Below, piece by piece: positions 46,706 through 58,947 of a stretch of 64,000 bases of DNA. Both the position numbers and the translations under genes were made by a program. This DNA comes from Atrina japonica. Lineage: Eukaryota > Mollusca > Bivalvia > Pterioida > Pinnidae. The notes beneath the pieces were generated by a model, which made no database searches, was not told where the DNA came from, and worked only from the letters and a program-made list of their open reading frames with translations. Numbering within the stretch: position 1 is the first letter of the stretch; every line of letters begins with the position of its first letter. The stretch covers positions 582,001-646,000 of the forward strand of contig BROG01000298.1 in the NCBI GenBank assembly GCA_030159075.1, given 5' to 3'.

Positions 46706-48276
46706 GTAAGTTCCTGTGGAATCAGTTAAAATATTGAAATTTTCTTGATATTTATCTTCCTATATGTTCAGTGTGCTTCTACTTTTGTTGTATTTCAATG
46801 TCCTTGGGAGGTTATAAAATTTCTCCATAAACGTGTATGAAATACAACGTTTGAACTTTGACAATACTGTTTGTACCTATCTTCAACAATGGGTTTGTTT
46901 GACAATCTTCACTACCTACGACCACTGCACTTTTATTACTGATTTTGGGATGGTATAGCAAGGGAAATTTGTTATCCATTTAAATTTAAATGTTTAAGAT
47001 ACAATGTTTAATTATTAAAATCGGGCATTATATAAACTCTAAACTCTAAAGAGGTTTCACATAGTGGAGCAATGGGAATAAACAAACATTTAAGAACATT
47101 TAACTTTTCAAATAGAAGCAAATTGATATTTTAGCTATGCTTGATGGTTGGTTGTATTGTAGTTTAGAATTCCTATTTCACTCATATGGAGACATCACCT
47201 AATGCCGGTGAAGGGCTTCAAATTTTGGTGTATGCTTGGCACTTACGGCCATTGAGCAATGAGGGTTCTTTAACGTGCCGACACTTACTGTGAGACGGGA
47301 CCTCGGTTTTACTGTCCCATCCTAAGGACAGGAATCCAACCTGCTGCTGGCTGGACTCGAACTCACGGCCTCACGATCAAGAGTCGAGCGCGCTACCGGC
47401 TGAGCCAGGCGGGCTCTTTAGCTATGCTATACCAGAAAACACATTTGTCTTACGCGAAAAAGGTACACACTTGTTATGACTATTGTATAAAATGTTTTAT
47501 AAAGAGTACCCTTACAAAGCCCCTAGCAAAACTTGAATAGAAGGATATGGAAACTTGATTTGTTGCAAAAAGAGGAGGCATATTTTTCTCATCATATAAA
47601 TCATTGGATTCAAAACAGAAAATTTAGATGTTCGAAAAGGGAAGTTTTAACTGCATGTATATTTTTGAATTAAAATATTGACAAATCTTAACAAGTGGGG
47701 ATCAATACGAACTTTTCACTTGCAAAGCGACGTGACGACTCCAGATTCAGTTCTTGCCAAGGCTGATTATGTTGGTCAGATTTCAGTTAACCACCTAATC
47801 TGAAGATGACCGCCACCGTATCTCTTAAAATTGTGTAATAGCGGTGAAATAATCGAAGAAACAAATTGTTGTCATGTAAATCTCTCAAGATTTTTCATAA
47901 AAATAATCAATTTAATAATATCAGCAGTATACTTTTATAAGTAATGTATTCTAAAATTCATTTTCAAATGATAGTTCATCTTCCACATAAAGGATTTGTG
48001 ACTTATTTTTATTCGTGAAAATTGTATTTGCACGTAATTTCAAATTTGAATAAGATTATCGTGTTTTGAAGAATGAAAATAGTATGACGAAATGGGCATT
48101 CGAATTTGCGAAAGTGTCATCTCACGAATAAATTTAGAACTTAATCGCAAAAATAAAGTTCCACGAAAATTTGGGATTTTCTGTAATTATAATTTAAAAC
48201 ATAATGTATGAGAAAAAGGAGATATTTGGTTTTGTGTTTTTAAAATGAGAACTTAATCTTATCTTTTTGTCAACAG
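46706..48276 (+). other. Probable intron in the 5' UTR of the Toll-like receptor gene
   Basis: CACCAG|GTAAGTTCC at 46705/46706 is a strong donor and TTTTTGTCAACAG|GTGC ending at 48276 a strong acceptor 20 bp before the receptor ATG. A 5' UTR exon ending at 46705 is therefore likely; its start is not defined. The intron contains a SINE at 47183-47415. Confidence 0.5.
47183..47415 (-). repeat. tRNA-derived SINE, family 1, copy 4 (inverted)
   Basis: The reverse complement carries the head GCTCAGCCGGTAGCGCGCTC and box B GGCCGTGAGTTCGAGTC plus the family body. Further partial tails of this family lie at about 50595-50655 and 59486-59560. Confidence 0.88.
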
Positions 48277-48295
48277 GTGCAATAGTTAAGCTACC

Positions 48296-50347
48296 ATGGA
48301 AAAGATTCTCACTCATACATTGTGCATGAAAATATTGATATCTGCACTTATCTCCGTTGCGGATAGCATATGTCCATACATTAACGGGACAATTGATTAT
48401 AGTGGTATATATCCAGGAACCATTTTATCCAAAACCAGTTTTACTGACTGTCCAAAAAATACAACATCTATAATTATGGCGGGGAATGCAATAAATGATT
48501 TATACAATGACACATTCGGCGATTTTTATCAACTTGTGTCTATTGATCTATCAAACAATCAAATAACAAATATACCCGATGGGTTGTTTTACTTCCACCG
48601 AGATTTACAGTCTGTTGATTTATCTGGCAACAATGTACAAGAGCTTAGGAATGATATTTTCATTGACAATCTTAATCTTAGATTTGTGTATTTACAAAAC
48701 AATAATATCAGTTATATTGCTAATAATGTACTTCACAAGGATCTGACAATGATAGAAATCTTCAATGTATCCTACAACCAGATGACCTACTTTGAACCAT
48801 GGGCTTTGATACCTCAGACACCCAAAGATGATGATATTGACTTTATTTTCGACATGCAAAACAACTTAGTATCAAAGTTCACCAACACAATGAACTATAC
48901 ATACGACTTAGAGTTTCCGTATGAATTTGAAATACTTTTACAAAATAACCACTTAGAGAGTATAACAAGGGACATGTTTACACTGTATCATCAGAATTTC
49001 GAGGGATCTCTTCTTTCAGAAATGATGACATACCAACTCAATTTAACCGGCAACAGATTCATATGTGACTGTTTAATGTATGAACTAGTGCAAGAGACAC
49101 ATAATTCTATATTTTATTATTACGAAGTACAAGATTACAGATATTTGTGTAACGAGCCAAGTGACTACAAGGGCATTGATGCCATGCATGATTTACCGCT
49201 AGAAAAAATCGTCTGTAATGTGACCGACAAGTGTCCGAGTGGATGCTTTTGTCAAGAACGACCATACACATCAGAGCTATTTGTGGACTGTAGTTACAAT
49301 AACCTCTATGAACTTCCGGATGAGTTGCCGGAGCCTCGATTTGGAAAAATTACATTAAAACTTGATGGTAATTATATTCGTACGTTTACAAATAAAAAAT
49401 ATACTTCAAAACTTAGCAACGTTTCTTTAAGTTATAATGACTTGAATTATATAGAACCCGAGGCACTTACTAATATGAACAGAGAAAATCAACCACAATA
49501 TTTTGATGTATCCCATAATTCTCTGAAATACCTGCCGAAAGAGATTAAGATTTTTTCTTCATTTGATAAAATTCGCATTTCGGAAAATAATTTCGTGTGT
49601 GATTGCAATATGACATGGCTAACTGACTGGGTTAATCTATCACCAAATGCCCCAGATATAGGTGTTAAGTGCACCGCAGAAAATGGCGATAGATTCCAGA
49701 TTTCGAAAGTAACAGAGGAATTGTTACGTTGTAGTTATGAGGACATTGCTATAGCCGTTAGCGTGTCCCTAGGAATCGTTAGTGCCATTATCATTGGCAT
49801 CGCTATAACAGCAAAGCGTTGTCCATATGAAACAAAAGTACTACTGTACCGAATATTTAGAATCAACCCACAGAAAAAATACAGAGTGGATCGAGAGGAA
49901 GACAAAACATATGACATATATTTCTCATACGAAACGGACAATTTCCCAGCAAGGCAGTGGCTGAAAACAGAATTCTTACGGAAACTGGAAAAAAAACAAA
50001 AACGGAAATATAAAGTGTTCATTCCGGAAAGAGATGCTCTTCCGGGTCAAACGTACGCCGATGAGCTAATTAGCAGCATGAGGAATAGCCGGCGTATAAT
50101 ATTTTTGTTGACTGAAGGTTTCTTGAAAAATGAATGGAACATTTTTGAAGCATATCAATCTGAAATAGAGCACAATGCTAGTGACAATTTACTAGGACGT
50201 GTATTGTACATTCTTTGGAATGATGATATCAGGGACAAAATCAAGGATGAACCTTGGCGATCACGTATGGATGGTAAACGAGTCCTGTGCCCAGACGAAA
50301 AACTTTTCTGGTCAAAAATTTTATATGAACTTCCGGTCAAGACCTGA
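48296..50347 (+). CDS. Toll-like receptor (LRR-TM-TIR), single coding exon
   Basis: 683 residues; the ATG is in good context (ACCATGG). A signal peptide (1-24) is followed by leucine-rich repeats with LSNNQITNIPDGLF and LSGNNVQELRNDIF. A first Cys cluster (CDCLMYELV ... CPSGCFCQ, about 255-318) joins an LRRCT and an LRRNT, then come more LRRs and a second cluster (FVCDCNMTWLTDW ... RC, about 424-478). A TM helix lies at about 482-506 (AIAVSVSLGIVSAIIIGIAI). The TIR domain begins near 540 with YDIYFSYE (box 1), ERDALPGQTYADEL (box 2) and FW near 671 (box 3). Two Cys clusters mark the multiple-cysteine-cluster (protostome Toll) class. It should sit in plasma or endosomal membrane and signal through TIR adaptors such as MyD88. 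The LRR part is short for a TLR (usual total 800-1100 aa), so the ligand surface is reduced. Ligand unknown. Confidence 0.93.
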   Translation: MEKILTHTLCMKILISALISVADSICPYINGTIDYSGIYPGTILSKTSFTDCPKNTTSIIMAGNAINDLYNDTFGDFYQLVSIDLSNNQITNIPDGLFYFHRDLQSVDLSGNNVQELRNDIFIDNLNLRFVYLQNNNISYIANNVLHKDLTMIEIFNVSYNQMTYFEPWALIPQTPKDDDIDFIFDMQNNLVSKFTNTMNYTYDLEFPYEFEILLQNNHLESITRDMFTLYHQNFEGSLLSEMMTYQLNLTGNRFICDCLMYELVQETHNSIFYYYEVQDYRYLCNEPSDYKGIDAMHDLPLEKIVCNVTDKCPSGCFCQERPYTSELFVDCSYNNLYELPDELPEPRFGKITLKLDGNYIRTFTNKKYTSKLSNVSLSYNDLNYIEPEALTNMNRENQPQYFDVSHNSLKYLPKEIKIFSSFDKIRISENNFVCDCNMTWLTDWVNLSPNAPDIGVKCTAENGDRFQISKVTEELLRCSYEDIAIAVSVSLGIVSAIIIGIAITAKRCPYETKVLLYRIFRINPQKKYRVDREEDKTYDIYFSYETDNFPARQWLKTEFLRKLEKKQKRKYKVFIPERDALPGQTYADELISSMRNSRRIIFLLTEGFLKNEWNIFEAYQSEIEHNASDNLLGRVLYILWNDDIRDKIKDEPWRSRMDGKRVLCPDEKLFWSKILYELPVKT

Positions 50348-50401
50348 CAATCACATATAATACTTGGGTTTTGCTTATTTAGGTAATGGTAATGTATAAA
50401 A

Positions 50402-50407
50402 AATAAA
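50402..50407 (+). promoter_or_regulatory. AATAAA poly(A) signal after the Toll-like receptor
   Basis: AATAAA 55 bp after the stop codon, the first canonical signal downstream. Confidence 0.55.
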
Positions 50408-51559
50408 ACAAGAGTGAATTGATGACTCCGATTCCAGGTTATTTATTATCAAAATTTGGGTTTAATGAATCTTCCAGAACAACAACATTTCCGTAAAATT
50501 TTCTAATGATTATCATTCATGCAACCAAGTTATGATTTGGGCTTCTAGAAATGAATTGGTTTGGATTTTAACGTCCGGCTCCAGTTTTTTCACTTTTAAA
50601 GAGACGTCACCATTTCCAGGTGAAGTGTTTCAAACTTTGACCTGTGCCATTGATATATGCTAGTTCAGCGAGAGTTTCTCATACTATATCTGCTGTAACA
50701 AAGCGGATCCGGAAGACATATAATTTTCACTTTGTATATCGGGCTAATCTTTACTATCTTTTCGGAAATTTCAGGTATGATCTGATACCGTGAGTCTAAC
50801 TTCTGCTTGCAATGCGAATACTCAAAGAAACCCGTCTACCGTCAGCAGTCCCCATATATCACGTTCTATGATATTGCAGTTAAGCCTAACTGATGTGTGA
50901 ACTGTTTTCGAATGATGCACATTTGATTCATCTCGTGATATTTCTTTTATATAGTACTTATGGTAAAGAAATACTCAACTTCTCTAAAACTAAGATGGGC
51001 ATTTTACTGTGATCACTCTTGAGCGATTTGGACCATATAGTTATTTTTAGTTATTTGTACCTTCAACATTTCCTGCAAACTTTACTTCACAAACTGTAGT
51101 AGTTTTCCCGTGTCTCATATCACTTATTTTTTTTCGAACATATTCCTCTAATTAAATTCGAAATCAACAGGTAAAGTCTTAATGGCAGGGCAAAACCGCT
51201 TGCAAAATCATTTCAATCTTTTTCAAACCTATAACTTTGGCATTATATTAAAAGTAATCATTCTTGTATCTTACAAAACAATTCTGCGTACTTTCTTGAC
51301 AATACACCACAGACTTATAATTATAAAGTTAAACGAGACTTACCTGTAAAGTGAAGTTTGACGGTAATTTCTTCGGCCAGTTGGGAGATTGAGGGATCAA
51401 ATAAAATGATAAATTACTCAAGACGAGTAATAAAACTAGAATTAAGTACTTCATTAATGTACAAGAAAAAGAAAAACAAAAAATTACTAATGTATTAAAC
51501 ACTACACATAAAAATTGATAACTTGGTGTTATCATGTATAAAGTTTTGTATAATCAGTC
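50408..51559. other. Intergenic, no gene recognised
   Basis: Contains a SINE family 1 tail fragment near 50595-50655 (AGACGTCACCATTTCCAGGT). The - strand frame at 51535-51329 is hydrophobic by composition only. Confidence 0.45.
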
Positions 51560-54500
51560 AACGAAATTAGTCAATAGGCTATTGATTTTTGATAAAATGT
51601 CTTAATATATAGTTTTGCGACCATCCAACTGTTTTTAAAGTAGTCTGTAGAGAAATTTTAAAATTGTGAGCAGCACTCGCCGCGGCGGTGCGCGTGTTGT
51701 GAAGTTTTAAAATCGAAATGTCAATTCCTGATTTCTTGGTATACTTTTAATCCATCTAGCGATGGTGTCTCTAGATGCTGCTTTATGTGGTTTTTGCGTT
51801 GTAATGAGTACTTGCGTTTCCGTTTGCCGTAATACTTCTGCGTTGGTTAAATAAACCTGAAGAGTTTTCAGCACCATAAGTCGTTATTTGGCGTGAACGC
51901 AGCGAAATTCAATTCTCCCAATTGATTTTTAGGCGTTGAATTTTTTTTAGTATATCTCCAATTACAACTTTTACTCATTCTTCTCCAATAAGAATATTCC
52001 GGATGTTCAGAAATTCTGTCTGTCCGCGTTGTCCAGATAATAATGCTGACAACATAGCACGTTTTCGAGATAGCTGCAATAATGTTAAAGATTCTAAAGA
52101 TGATAATAATTTTAAGTACCTATCAACATTCCATGTTACATTTTATCTTGGTAATGTTGGTCGATTTACAAATACACCTTTCTTAAATTTGCGAATCAAC
52201 ATGTGTAAACCGATATTTACATGTACATGTATATTGTCAAGATGAAAAATTGCAGATAATGCGATTCTTGCAGTGTTTAAAGCACCATAGCCAAGGCCAC
52301 TTTTATATAATTCTGTTAAATACGCTAACGCATTGAAAACATCGTCTTCAAAGGGTTCAGCTTGTTTTTCACAACAAAATTGCAACCATTTGCGGTGATA
52401 GTTCCAATATATTTTCGTCAACTCTCTCCACGATGACATAATAATGTTAATAGTGTCGACTGATAATTTTGAAACTTTGAGAAATTCTCTGACAAGCGAA
52501 AAGCATCAGGTCGCGTTTTCTTTAGGGGTTGGCGTTGATGTTGTTTGTTTGGCAGAATTAATGGATCTATGCATTGCGAGAGAATACCAGACGTTTCTGA
52601 CAACATCTGTAGAAGTTTCGGAAACCAGGGAACATATCGGAACATAAATGAAAGCTTCCACCTGTTCTTTTGAATTTTTTGAAGGACAGATCCTATGACA
52701 CCGACAGAAAATGTGATCAATCGATAGAAAATGTCTCTACATAATTTGCTTGCTTATCAGGAATAAATAAAATATATTTTTCTAATTGTTTATTCTCGCT
52801 AGAAGCGAAAAGGGTAATATCTAATAGACCGTAACGATTTCTTAACTTATTAAACACTTCCATTCGGTATCTGACCTATTTTTTCTAGATAAGTGTTTTA
52901 GCATTACATGAAAACCAAATGGATCTTGACAATTCATTAAGCGTTTGAATTTCCCACCCATTTTGTTAATGTAAGTTACTGCGACTGTATTGTCTAAATA
53001 GATTCTTACATGGCAGTTAGAAATGTTAGAACAAAAATGAATGGTTTCCAACAAGGCGGCTTTCAACTCTAAGAAATTGATATGCTCTTTTTGTTCTACT
53101 AAGAACCACTCCCCACTGAAGCATTTACTCGTTGTGTCGATTATCGCACCCAAATCTCGACTTGAGCTGTCACTTTTTAAGATACTATCAGGCTTATTTA
53201 TGTAGATGGATCTAAACCTCGTATTTATATTTTTATCCACCACTGAGTATGCTTTCACGTGACAGAGAAATGTTTCTTCGAAATTTCCGAAACGTTGTTT
53301 TAGAAATCTTTCTCTATGTCTAACAAATTATGGTGTAATGGATGGTTCGCTAGCAACCAACTTCCCAATAAACTGAGAAAGTTATCGAAATGTTATTTTC
53401 TGTTTTCGGAGAATTTTGTTCCCATGTTCGATAAACTTAGATGCTTTAATCTCCGTCAATCGTATTGTCAATGGAATTAAGCCTGAAACCTATGAATTGT
53501 ATTTGCTGCGAGGGCAGGGATACCGTGGGTGAATAGTAAGTCCTAACAAACCCATAACATGAATAGTCTCTGTAAAATACTGTGCACAACTTCAAAACAA
53601 CAGCCTAATTTTCTCAAATGTGAATAAATGGGTTTCATGATTTTCGTGAAGATGCGTGCATAATTCTTATATCCCATTGTTAAGTAAAGTAAATTAATAT
53701 TTTCACCTTGCCAAATGAAAGGCAGGTATTATTCATCATCTTTATGTACTGTGATAGAATAATAAGCGTCCTTCAGATTTACAAAAGTATACAAGCAATT
53801 TGATGTTATTTGATAGCTGATTTCAGAGTTTCCATTTTAAAAGGGTGATATTCCACGTAATCGTTTAAAGACTTCAAATTAAGTATTATCCTGTTACTAC
53901 CGCCTTTCTTTGGTCGCATGAAAATATTGGATATAAATTCGTCAGGGTTTCAAAGATTCCCCTTACCATGAAATTTTTCATTTCCTGATCAATAATTCAT
54001 GAAATTGGGGAAGGACAACGTATCTTTGTCGCGATTTCCTAATAAATACTAAATCTTAACCTGATATATACTTTAAAATATTCAAATCTGATGTCAGTAA
54101 TTTCTATTGATTTTTGTATTATGAAATTTTCCCTGTGGTAAAATTATCTGGCATATATTGTAAAGTTACGCTGTTGCTCACCTCGTTACTTACAAAATTT
54201 ATTTCCTGTTCTTCAGACTGAATATGGAAATCTGGCTTTTCCTGTATTTCTGGGACTGAGAAAACCTGTAACCCTATCCCTTGTCTTAAAAATAATTTTG
54301 TTTCTTGTTGTTATTGTCTTGACCAGACTGGATGGAATACCTGAAAGAATGTTTTCGAGTAAAAGGCTTCTATCATCACCAAATAAATTTTCGCTTATTG
54401 CATGGTCATTGGAGCACAGAAAACGGAACTCGCTCTTGTAAGCCAGATCCCAATAAACGAATTCACACAATTTGAGGCCGTCAAGCGCTTATTTCAGAAA

Positions 54501-54850
54501 TTCTCTCACAGTTATTTACTCCTTCTTTGAATTTGCTTCTCTAACAATTTATCAATAATTTGTAGTTGTGGTAAAACAGCTTGTATATTAATGCATTTGT
54601 TCTTTGCAGCCTTTAGTTAGGTCTTGATTTTCTTTGTGTTTTTATCGCTATGAGACGATATCTCACTATTAACTTAAGGTGGAACAAGATTAGGTACGTT
54701 TACAGGCCGTAAATAATTTTATGTGGCTTCTTTGATTTTTTCAGATGCCAATTTACAACGTACACCGTTGTTTGCTACATCAGCCAATTTATCATTTTTT
54801 TTCCCTCTGAGCCAAAACACTCTTTGATATCTTTAAGCAGACTGTCTGTA
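51560..54850 (-). pseudogene. DIRS-like retroelement: gag-like region, RT, RNase H and tyrosine recombinase (decayed)
   Basis: Read leftward. About 54850-54500: gag-like LADVANNGVRCKLASEKIKE and NYLRPVNVPNLVPP. 54470-54213 continues it. About 53800-53300: RT pieces YTFVNLKDAYYSITVHKDDE, LPFIWQGENINLLYLTMGYKN and IFTKIMKPIYSHLRKLG. 53258-52842: RNase H with LKSDSSSRDLGAIIDTTS, INFLELKAALLETIHF and IYLDNTVAVTYINKMGGK. 52720-52143: tyrosine recombinase N-terminal part with PLILPNKQHQRQPLKK, then YWNYHRKWLQFCCEKQ and ALNTARIALSAIFHLDN. About 51800-51560: KAASRDTIARWIKSI, then LKLHNTRTAAASAAH and LKTVGWS, the catalytic C-terminal part. The RT-RNaseH-YR order is that of DIRS elements, which integrate by recombinase rather than by a DDE integrase. 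Many stops and frameshifts make it inactive; no split or inverted repeats were recognised. Confidence 0.85.
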
Positions 54851-55324
54851 ATTTTAGTACGGATTTCTGTACATATCATATCTCTTTATGTGTTAAAAAG
54901 TATAATCCATTTCAGACATTTATTTCTAATCAAGTTACATTATACTTATTTATGTGTTGTGTTTGTTAGGTACACAGTAAAGTATTTCCGGCCTTTTTAT
55001 TCTGAGAGCACGATGTAATTTAATGTGAAGAGAATAAAGGAAGTAGCAATGAAAACATGCGCGATATTCCTCGATATTTATAACAAGTGATATTTTATTC
55101 CAGAGAAAAGACTACTCTGTATGTAAATTCGGTTCATGTTCGGTTCTTTATATAAAAATGATACAAATTATTGATGTGTATAAACGTTTTATTTCAAATT
55201 TCGATATTTTAAATGTTCTCACAGAGTTTATAAAGAAGAGACGTTGATGCTCCAATCACTGGGTTACTTCATTTCAGTTTCTGTCTTACTCGTGTCATTT
55301 GTGTTAATATGCAGTCATCGATAA
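54851..55324. other. Non-coding spacer
   Basis: AT-rich, nothing recognised. Confidence 0.4.
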
Positions 55325-55475
55325 TAATATACAATAAATGACTATGGTACAAATGTGGATCCACTGCAAACATATGATATAACATGTACCCATGTGACTA
55401 TGGTATATCCACGTGATTACGGTATAGGTACCCACGTGACTTTGGTATATAGGTCGGTACACTGCAAACATATGA
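55325..55475. repeat. Short degenerate tandem repeat
   Basis: CCCACGTGACTxTGGTATA-type units recur four to five times, and ACTGCAAACATATGAT flanks them at 55361 and 55460. Confidence 0.6.
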
Positions 55476-55842
55476 TTAGTACTCAAATATGTTTGCTATA
55501 GTTAAATTGGGGCATCAAACGTAGACTGCATGTTATAATATAAACGTATGATATCTTACAGCAGTGTCTGCACTTTATGGACTTTGGGTGATATGTCCTG
55601 TAATAATAAAAATAATATGAAGTTCTTAAAGAGTATATAGAAACAACACATAATTAATGGTTGTAAAATTACGATGAGTCAGAACTTCTCTTAGACCTTT
55701 GAAATGTAATATTCAACAAAAATAAAAGCAAACACAGTTTCTTATATATGTGCAACGGAAAGGGGTTTTACCCTAAGGCCATTACAAGTTTGTTTTTCTT
55801 TGTTAACCGTCCGTATATGCTTTGACATATGGGTTCATATTT

Positions 55843-55843
<1 letters not shown>

Positions 55844-55910
<67 letters not shown>
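55844..55910. repeat. (AC)n microsatellite
   Basis: About 33 AC units. Confidence 0.95.
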
Positions 55911-55912
<2 letters not shown>

Positions 55913-56479
55913 GGGAATGTATGCCCCTTTCATACAACACATGGAAGTAAAGTGTTTTACTTTTGCAGTTGGTTTGGTGCAGAACTGCAGTGTTCAGATA
56001 AAATAAAGTTAATTTAAAGTAGACTAGCGCATGGTACTGTAACGTACTCTGATTAGTCCCATTTACTCATTTAACTCCATCACGTCATAACCTGGTGTCA
56101 TTTATTTTTAGCCAATGATCTCAATTGTAATAAAACATTTTGTGTTTTTCATCAGGTTTTCATAGGTAGTTTGTGTTTTTTTTAATTCATGGTGGAAGCT
56201 TGACAGAAAAAAAATTGGAAAAGCTTGCGAGACATTGTCTTATTGCCATAAATAGGAAATGTGTAGTATACGTCGAAGTTAGTAAGGTAAAGTGACGACT
56301 TACTGAAAATGATAAATCTGCACCTCTCACGTTTGTACATATGTAGGGAAATTTATACAGATCCTTAGCAACTAAAGTCAAAATTGAATAGATATCTAAC
56401 TTACATTTGGTTCATTTGTGTCCAATCTGTTCTGTTAAAACGGAATCAACAATTGGCCGACAAGACGTGATAAACATAG
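55911..56479. other. Non-coding spacer
   Basis: No gene recognised. Confidence 0.4.
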
Positions 56480-56606
56480 GTTATTGAATGTCTATGTTGA
56501 GATATTTACGCCCAAGTTCTTGTCTCGGAAAATAACCGACTCTATAATGTCCGCCTACGAACCAAGAACAAGGGCGTAAATATTTCAACATAGACATTCA
56601 ATAACG
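56480..56606. repeat. Inverted repeat with 43 bp arms
   Basis: GTTATTGAATGTCTATGTTG...CCAAGTTCTTG at 56480-56522 is repeated in reverse complement at 56564-56606 with two or three mismatches and a loop of about 41 bp. It could be a MITE relic or a structured RNA; no other support. Confidence 0.75.
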
Positions 56607-56992
56607 TTTTAATTATGTGTCCTTATCAATGAAACGATGGTCATTATTACAAATATTATTTTCACAACAAACCACAATAACATTAGATATTTCGATTGGT
56701 ATAAATCAAGTGCTGCTCATATATAGCTCAATAGGGCATACATTTGATACTCTGTATCTTTGATACTTTGATACTCTGAATTACTTAACCTTATCCCGCT
56801 TTACTGTTCTCACAAACCCACTTCCCTGCACTATACTATGTATATAAAGCACTAAAAAGACAAACATCAGGTACAATATTGAAGTCAGGGCTAAAAGATA
56901 TAAAAATATTATATATTCATGTGACGTTGATTGATATCTAACCATGACTATTGTCAATACAACACCTCTTGCAAACTAAGATAACAAACGCT

Positions 56993-57130
56993 GGTACGAG
57001 CCCCACTTGAACCCAAGCTCATTTTGTGAGGAAGTTTGTCAGTTAACTTGCGGAAGAACGGTCGTCTTTTTCCGGGTACATTGTTACCAAGTTCTCTAAT
57101 CCAGCGTTGAAAACCTGACGCCAAATATAA
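56993..57130 (+). repeat. SINE-like repeat, family 2, copy 1
   Basis: TTTGTGAGGAAGTTTGTCAG, a TTAACTTGCGGAAGAACGG block and GGGTACATTGTTACCAAGTT, shared with 57478, 61962 and 62376. Confidence 0.65.
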
Positions 57131-57316
57131 CTTATAAACAGATGAGAGTTAAACACATAAATAAATTTAAATAAAGTTACCAAATAACCAATCTTGCTAC
57201 ATTCTTATTATGGCTATGCGAGGTACCAACTAATTCGTAAATATATGATAAAGCCTGTTTAATCAGTGAATAAGACAATTTTGTAACATATTATTCTTTT
57301 ATCGTGGACATTACAT

Positions 57317-57317
57317 A

Positions 57318-57352
<35 letters not shown>

Positions 57353-57362
57353 ATATATATAT
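57317..57362. repeat. (TCTA)n microsatellite grading into (TA)n
   Basis: About eight TCTA units followed by TA units. Confidence 0.92.
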
Positions 57363-57477
57363 ATGTATATAATCTATATATTATATTCGTTAAACTGTTG
57401 TCACAAGGATACATATTTAATTTTCTGTTTTCTTTGAATTTTCCTTAGTCACACGCAATAATTTTTCGTTTATATGG

Positions 57478-57634
57478 TGGGTACACTGTACCCGGGAGGA
57501 GAAGACCGGTCTTTCACCAGAACAATGGCAAACTTTCTTAAAAATCAGATTAGAGTCCAACAGGGTTTAAGCAGGAGACTTACTGGTTAAAAGCGCAATG
57601 TTCTAACCACTTCCCCACTGAGGCCCCTAAATCT
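57478..57634 (-). repeat. SINE-like repeat, family 2, copy 2 (inverted), with tRNA-like head
   Basis: The reverse complement starts GGGGCCTCAGTGGGGAAGTG, then GTTAGAACATTGCGC, and continues with the family body. The head resembles box A of a tRNA-derived SINE. Confidence 0.65.
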
Positions 57635-57654
57635 TATGGTTGGTATAGAGAGCT

Positions 57655-57835
57655 TGTTTGCAATAGCAATGTTTTACTAAATGAAATGTTGAGTTATTTG
57701 TTCGATTACTTTGTTGAACAGTTAAATTGCCTGTGATGGGGATCTATTTCTCACTTATTTCAATTGAATATGACTGTGGACTCTCGGAGGGTGTGACCTG
57801 TAAACAGGCGGTTATTACGCTTCCATGACACCTAA
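57655..57835 (+). pseudogene. RT-related retroelement, family F, copy D part 1 (3' tail)
   Basis: AAATGAAATGTTGAGTTxxTT, TGACTGTGGACTCTCGGAGG and GACCTGTAAACAGGCGGTT match the tails of copies A and C. Confidence 0.65.
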
Positions 57836-57964
57836 TCATGGTCTGGTTTTATATTTTGTATTCTATGTACAATCACAATTTCAGATGTGTTTCACTATAT
57901 TCGAAAAAATATTTTCAACAAATGTGTGATTTCACGGACCTCTTGAAATCAAGAGTTGGGATCA

Positions 57965-58270
57965 AGTGTCATGGAGGAGTAAGCATTCCCTGGCGACCGG
58001 TCACTTTCGCCGTGGGATATTACTACTTAAATGTGGAAAAGTAACGATGGGAAAGCCGTAATCGTCGCGTTTGTCGTATAGCTTAGTTGTTAATTTCCCG
58101 TCTGTGTCTATAGTTTGTAAAATGTCTAAGTATGAAGTGTGTGTGTGCTTGACTCTGTTGTATCTTTAATTTCTGCTTCGCCGGGATATATCGCATTGAC
58201 ATATGTATGAAAATAGTCATTATTACTTGACAAAACGTTATCGATATATCTAAATGTCAAATTTAAGGAC
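57965..58270 (-). pseudogene. RT-related retroelement, family F, copy D part 2 (inverted coding piece)
   Basis: On the - strand it reads a YPGEAEIKDTTESSTHTSYL stretch, then DTDGKLTTKLYDKRDDYGFP and FPHLSSNIP, matching copies A and B. It faces part 1, so the copy was rearranged by an inversion. Confidence 0.7.
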
Positions 58271-58880
58271 AACGCTAACTTTTTCTAAATGAATTCAGTT
58301 TCTAAATGAATGAATATACCAACTGCTATTATACTGTTATACATATATGCATTACCTTTATCAAAATCTTTTCACACTGGGCCAAGAATTCCTGAAATAC
58401 AATAGTTTTATTGGGTAAAATATATTCTATACGTGTTATCAAACACCAAGAGCAGTAATTGGTTACTGCAAATTAAGTTAACAATAGTCAGCAGTTTGTC
58501 TATATAAAACTTCTTAAAAGTAGAGTAAAAATAATATTTAAACCGATCAACTACTTACAATATATTTAAAATTGGAGCTCAACTAAGGAAGTCTAATTGA
58601 CAGAAACGATCGTTTTGAGCATTCTAACTTTGGTATTTTGTTTATAATAATATATAGTTTTTTCTTATATCTGATAGATAACTGATTAATTATTTTCAAT
58701 ATTAGAAAACACTGCTCAGGATAATTCAAAGTATATAAATTGTTTTCTTTTTGTCTCGTTAAAGTTAAACTCCGAAAATGCCGCCTCATACACCTTAAGT
58801 TTGGAAATAGTCCTAGGGATATTATATACGTATTAATTTAAAGTATTTAAATGAATCATTCGATACTTTGTCCGCTACAG

Positions 58881-58947
58881 GGGATTCCCGTTTAGATTTG
58901 TTGGAATTTCTTATATAGAAAATTTCCAAAATGCTCAGATTACCAAG
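58881..58947 (+). CDS. Candidate host exon, gene unknown
   Basis: Flanked by CCGCTACAG and GTAAGC. In one frame (one base into the exon) it reads GFPFRFVGISYIENFQNAQ then ITK, and joins in phase 0 to the candidate exon at 59186. I do not recognise the protein. It lies on the strand opposite the nucleoside transporter. Weak evidence. Confidence 0.28.
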
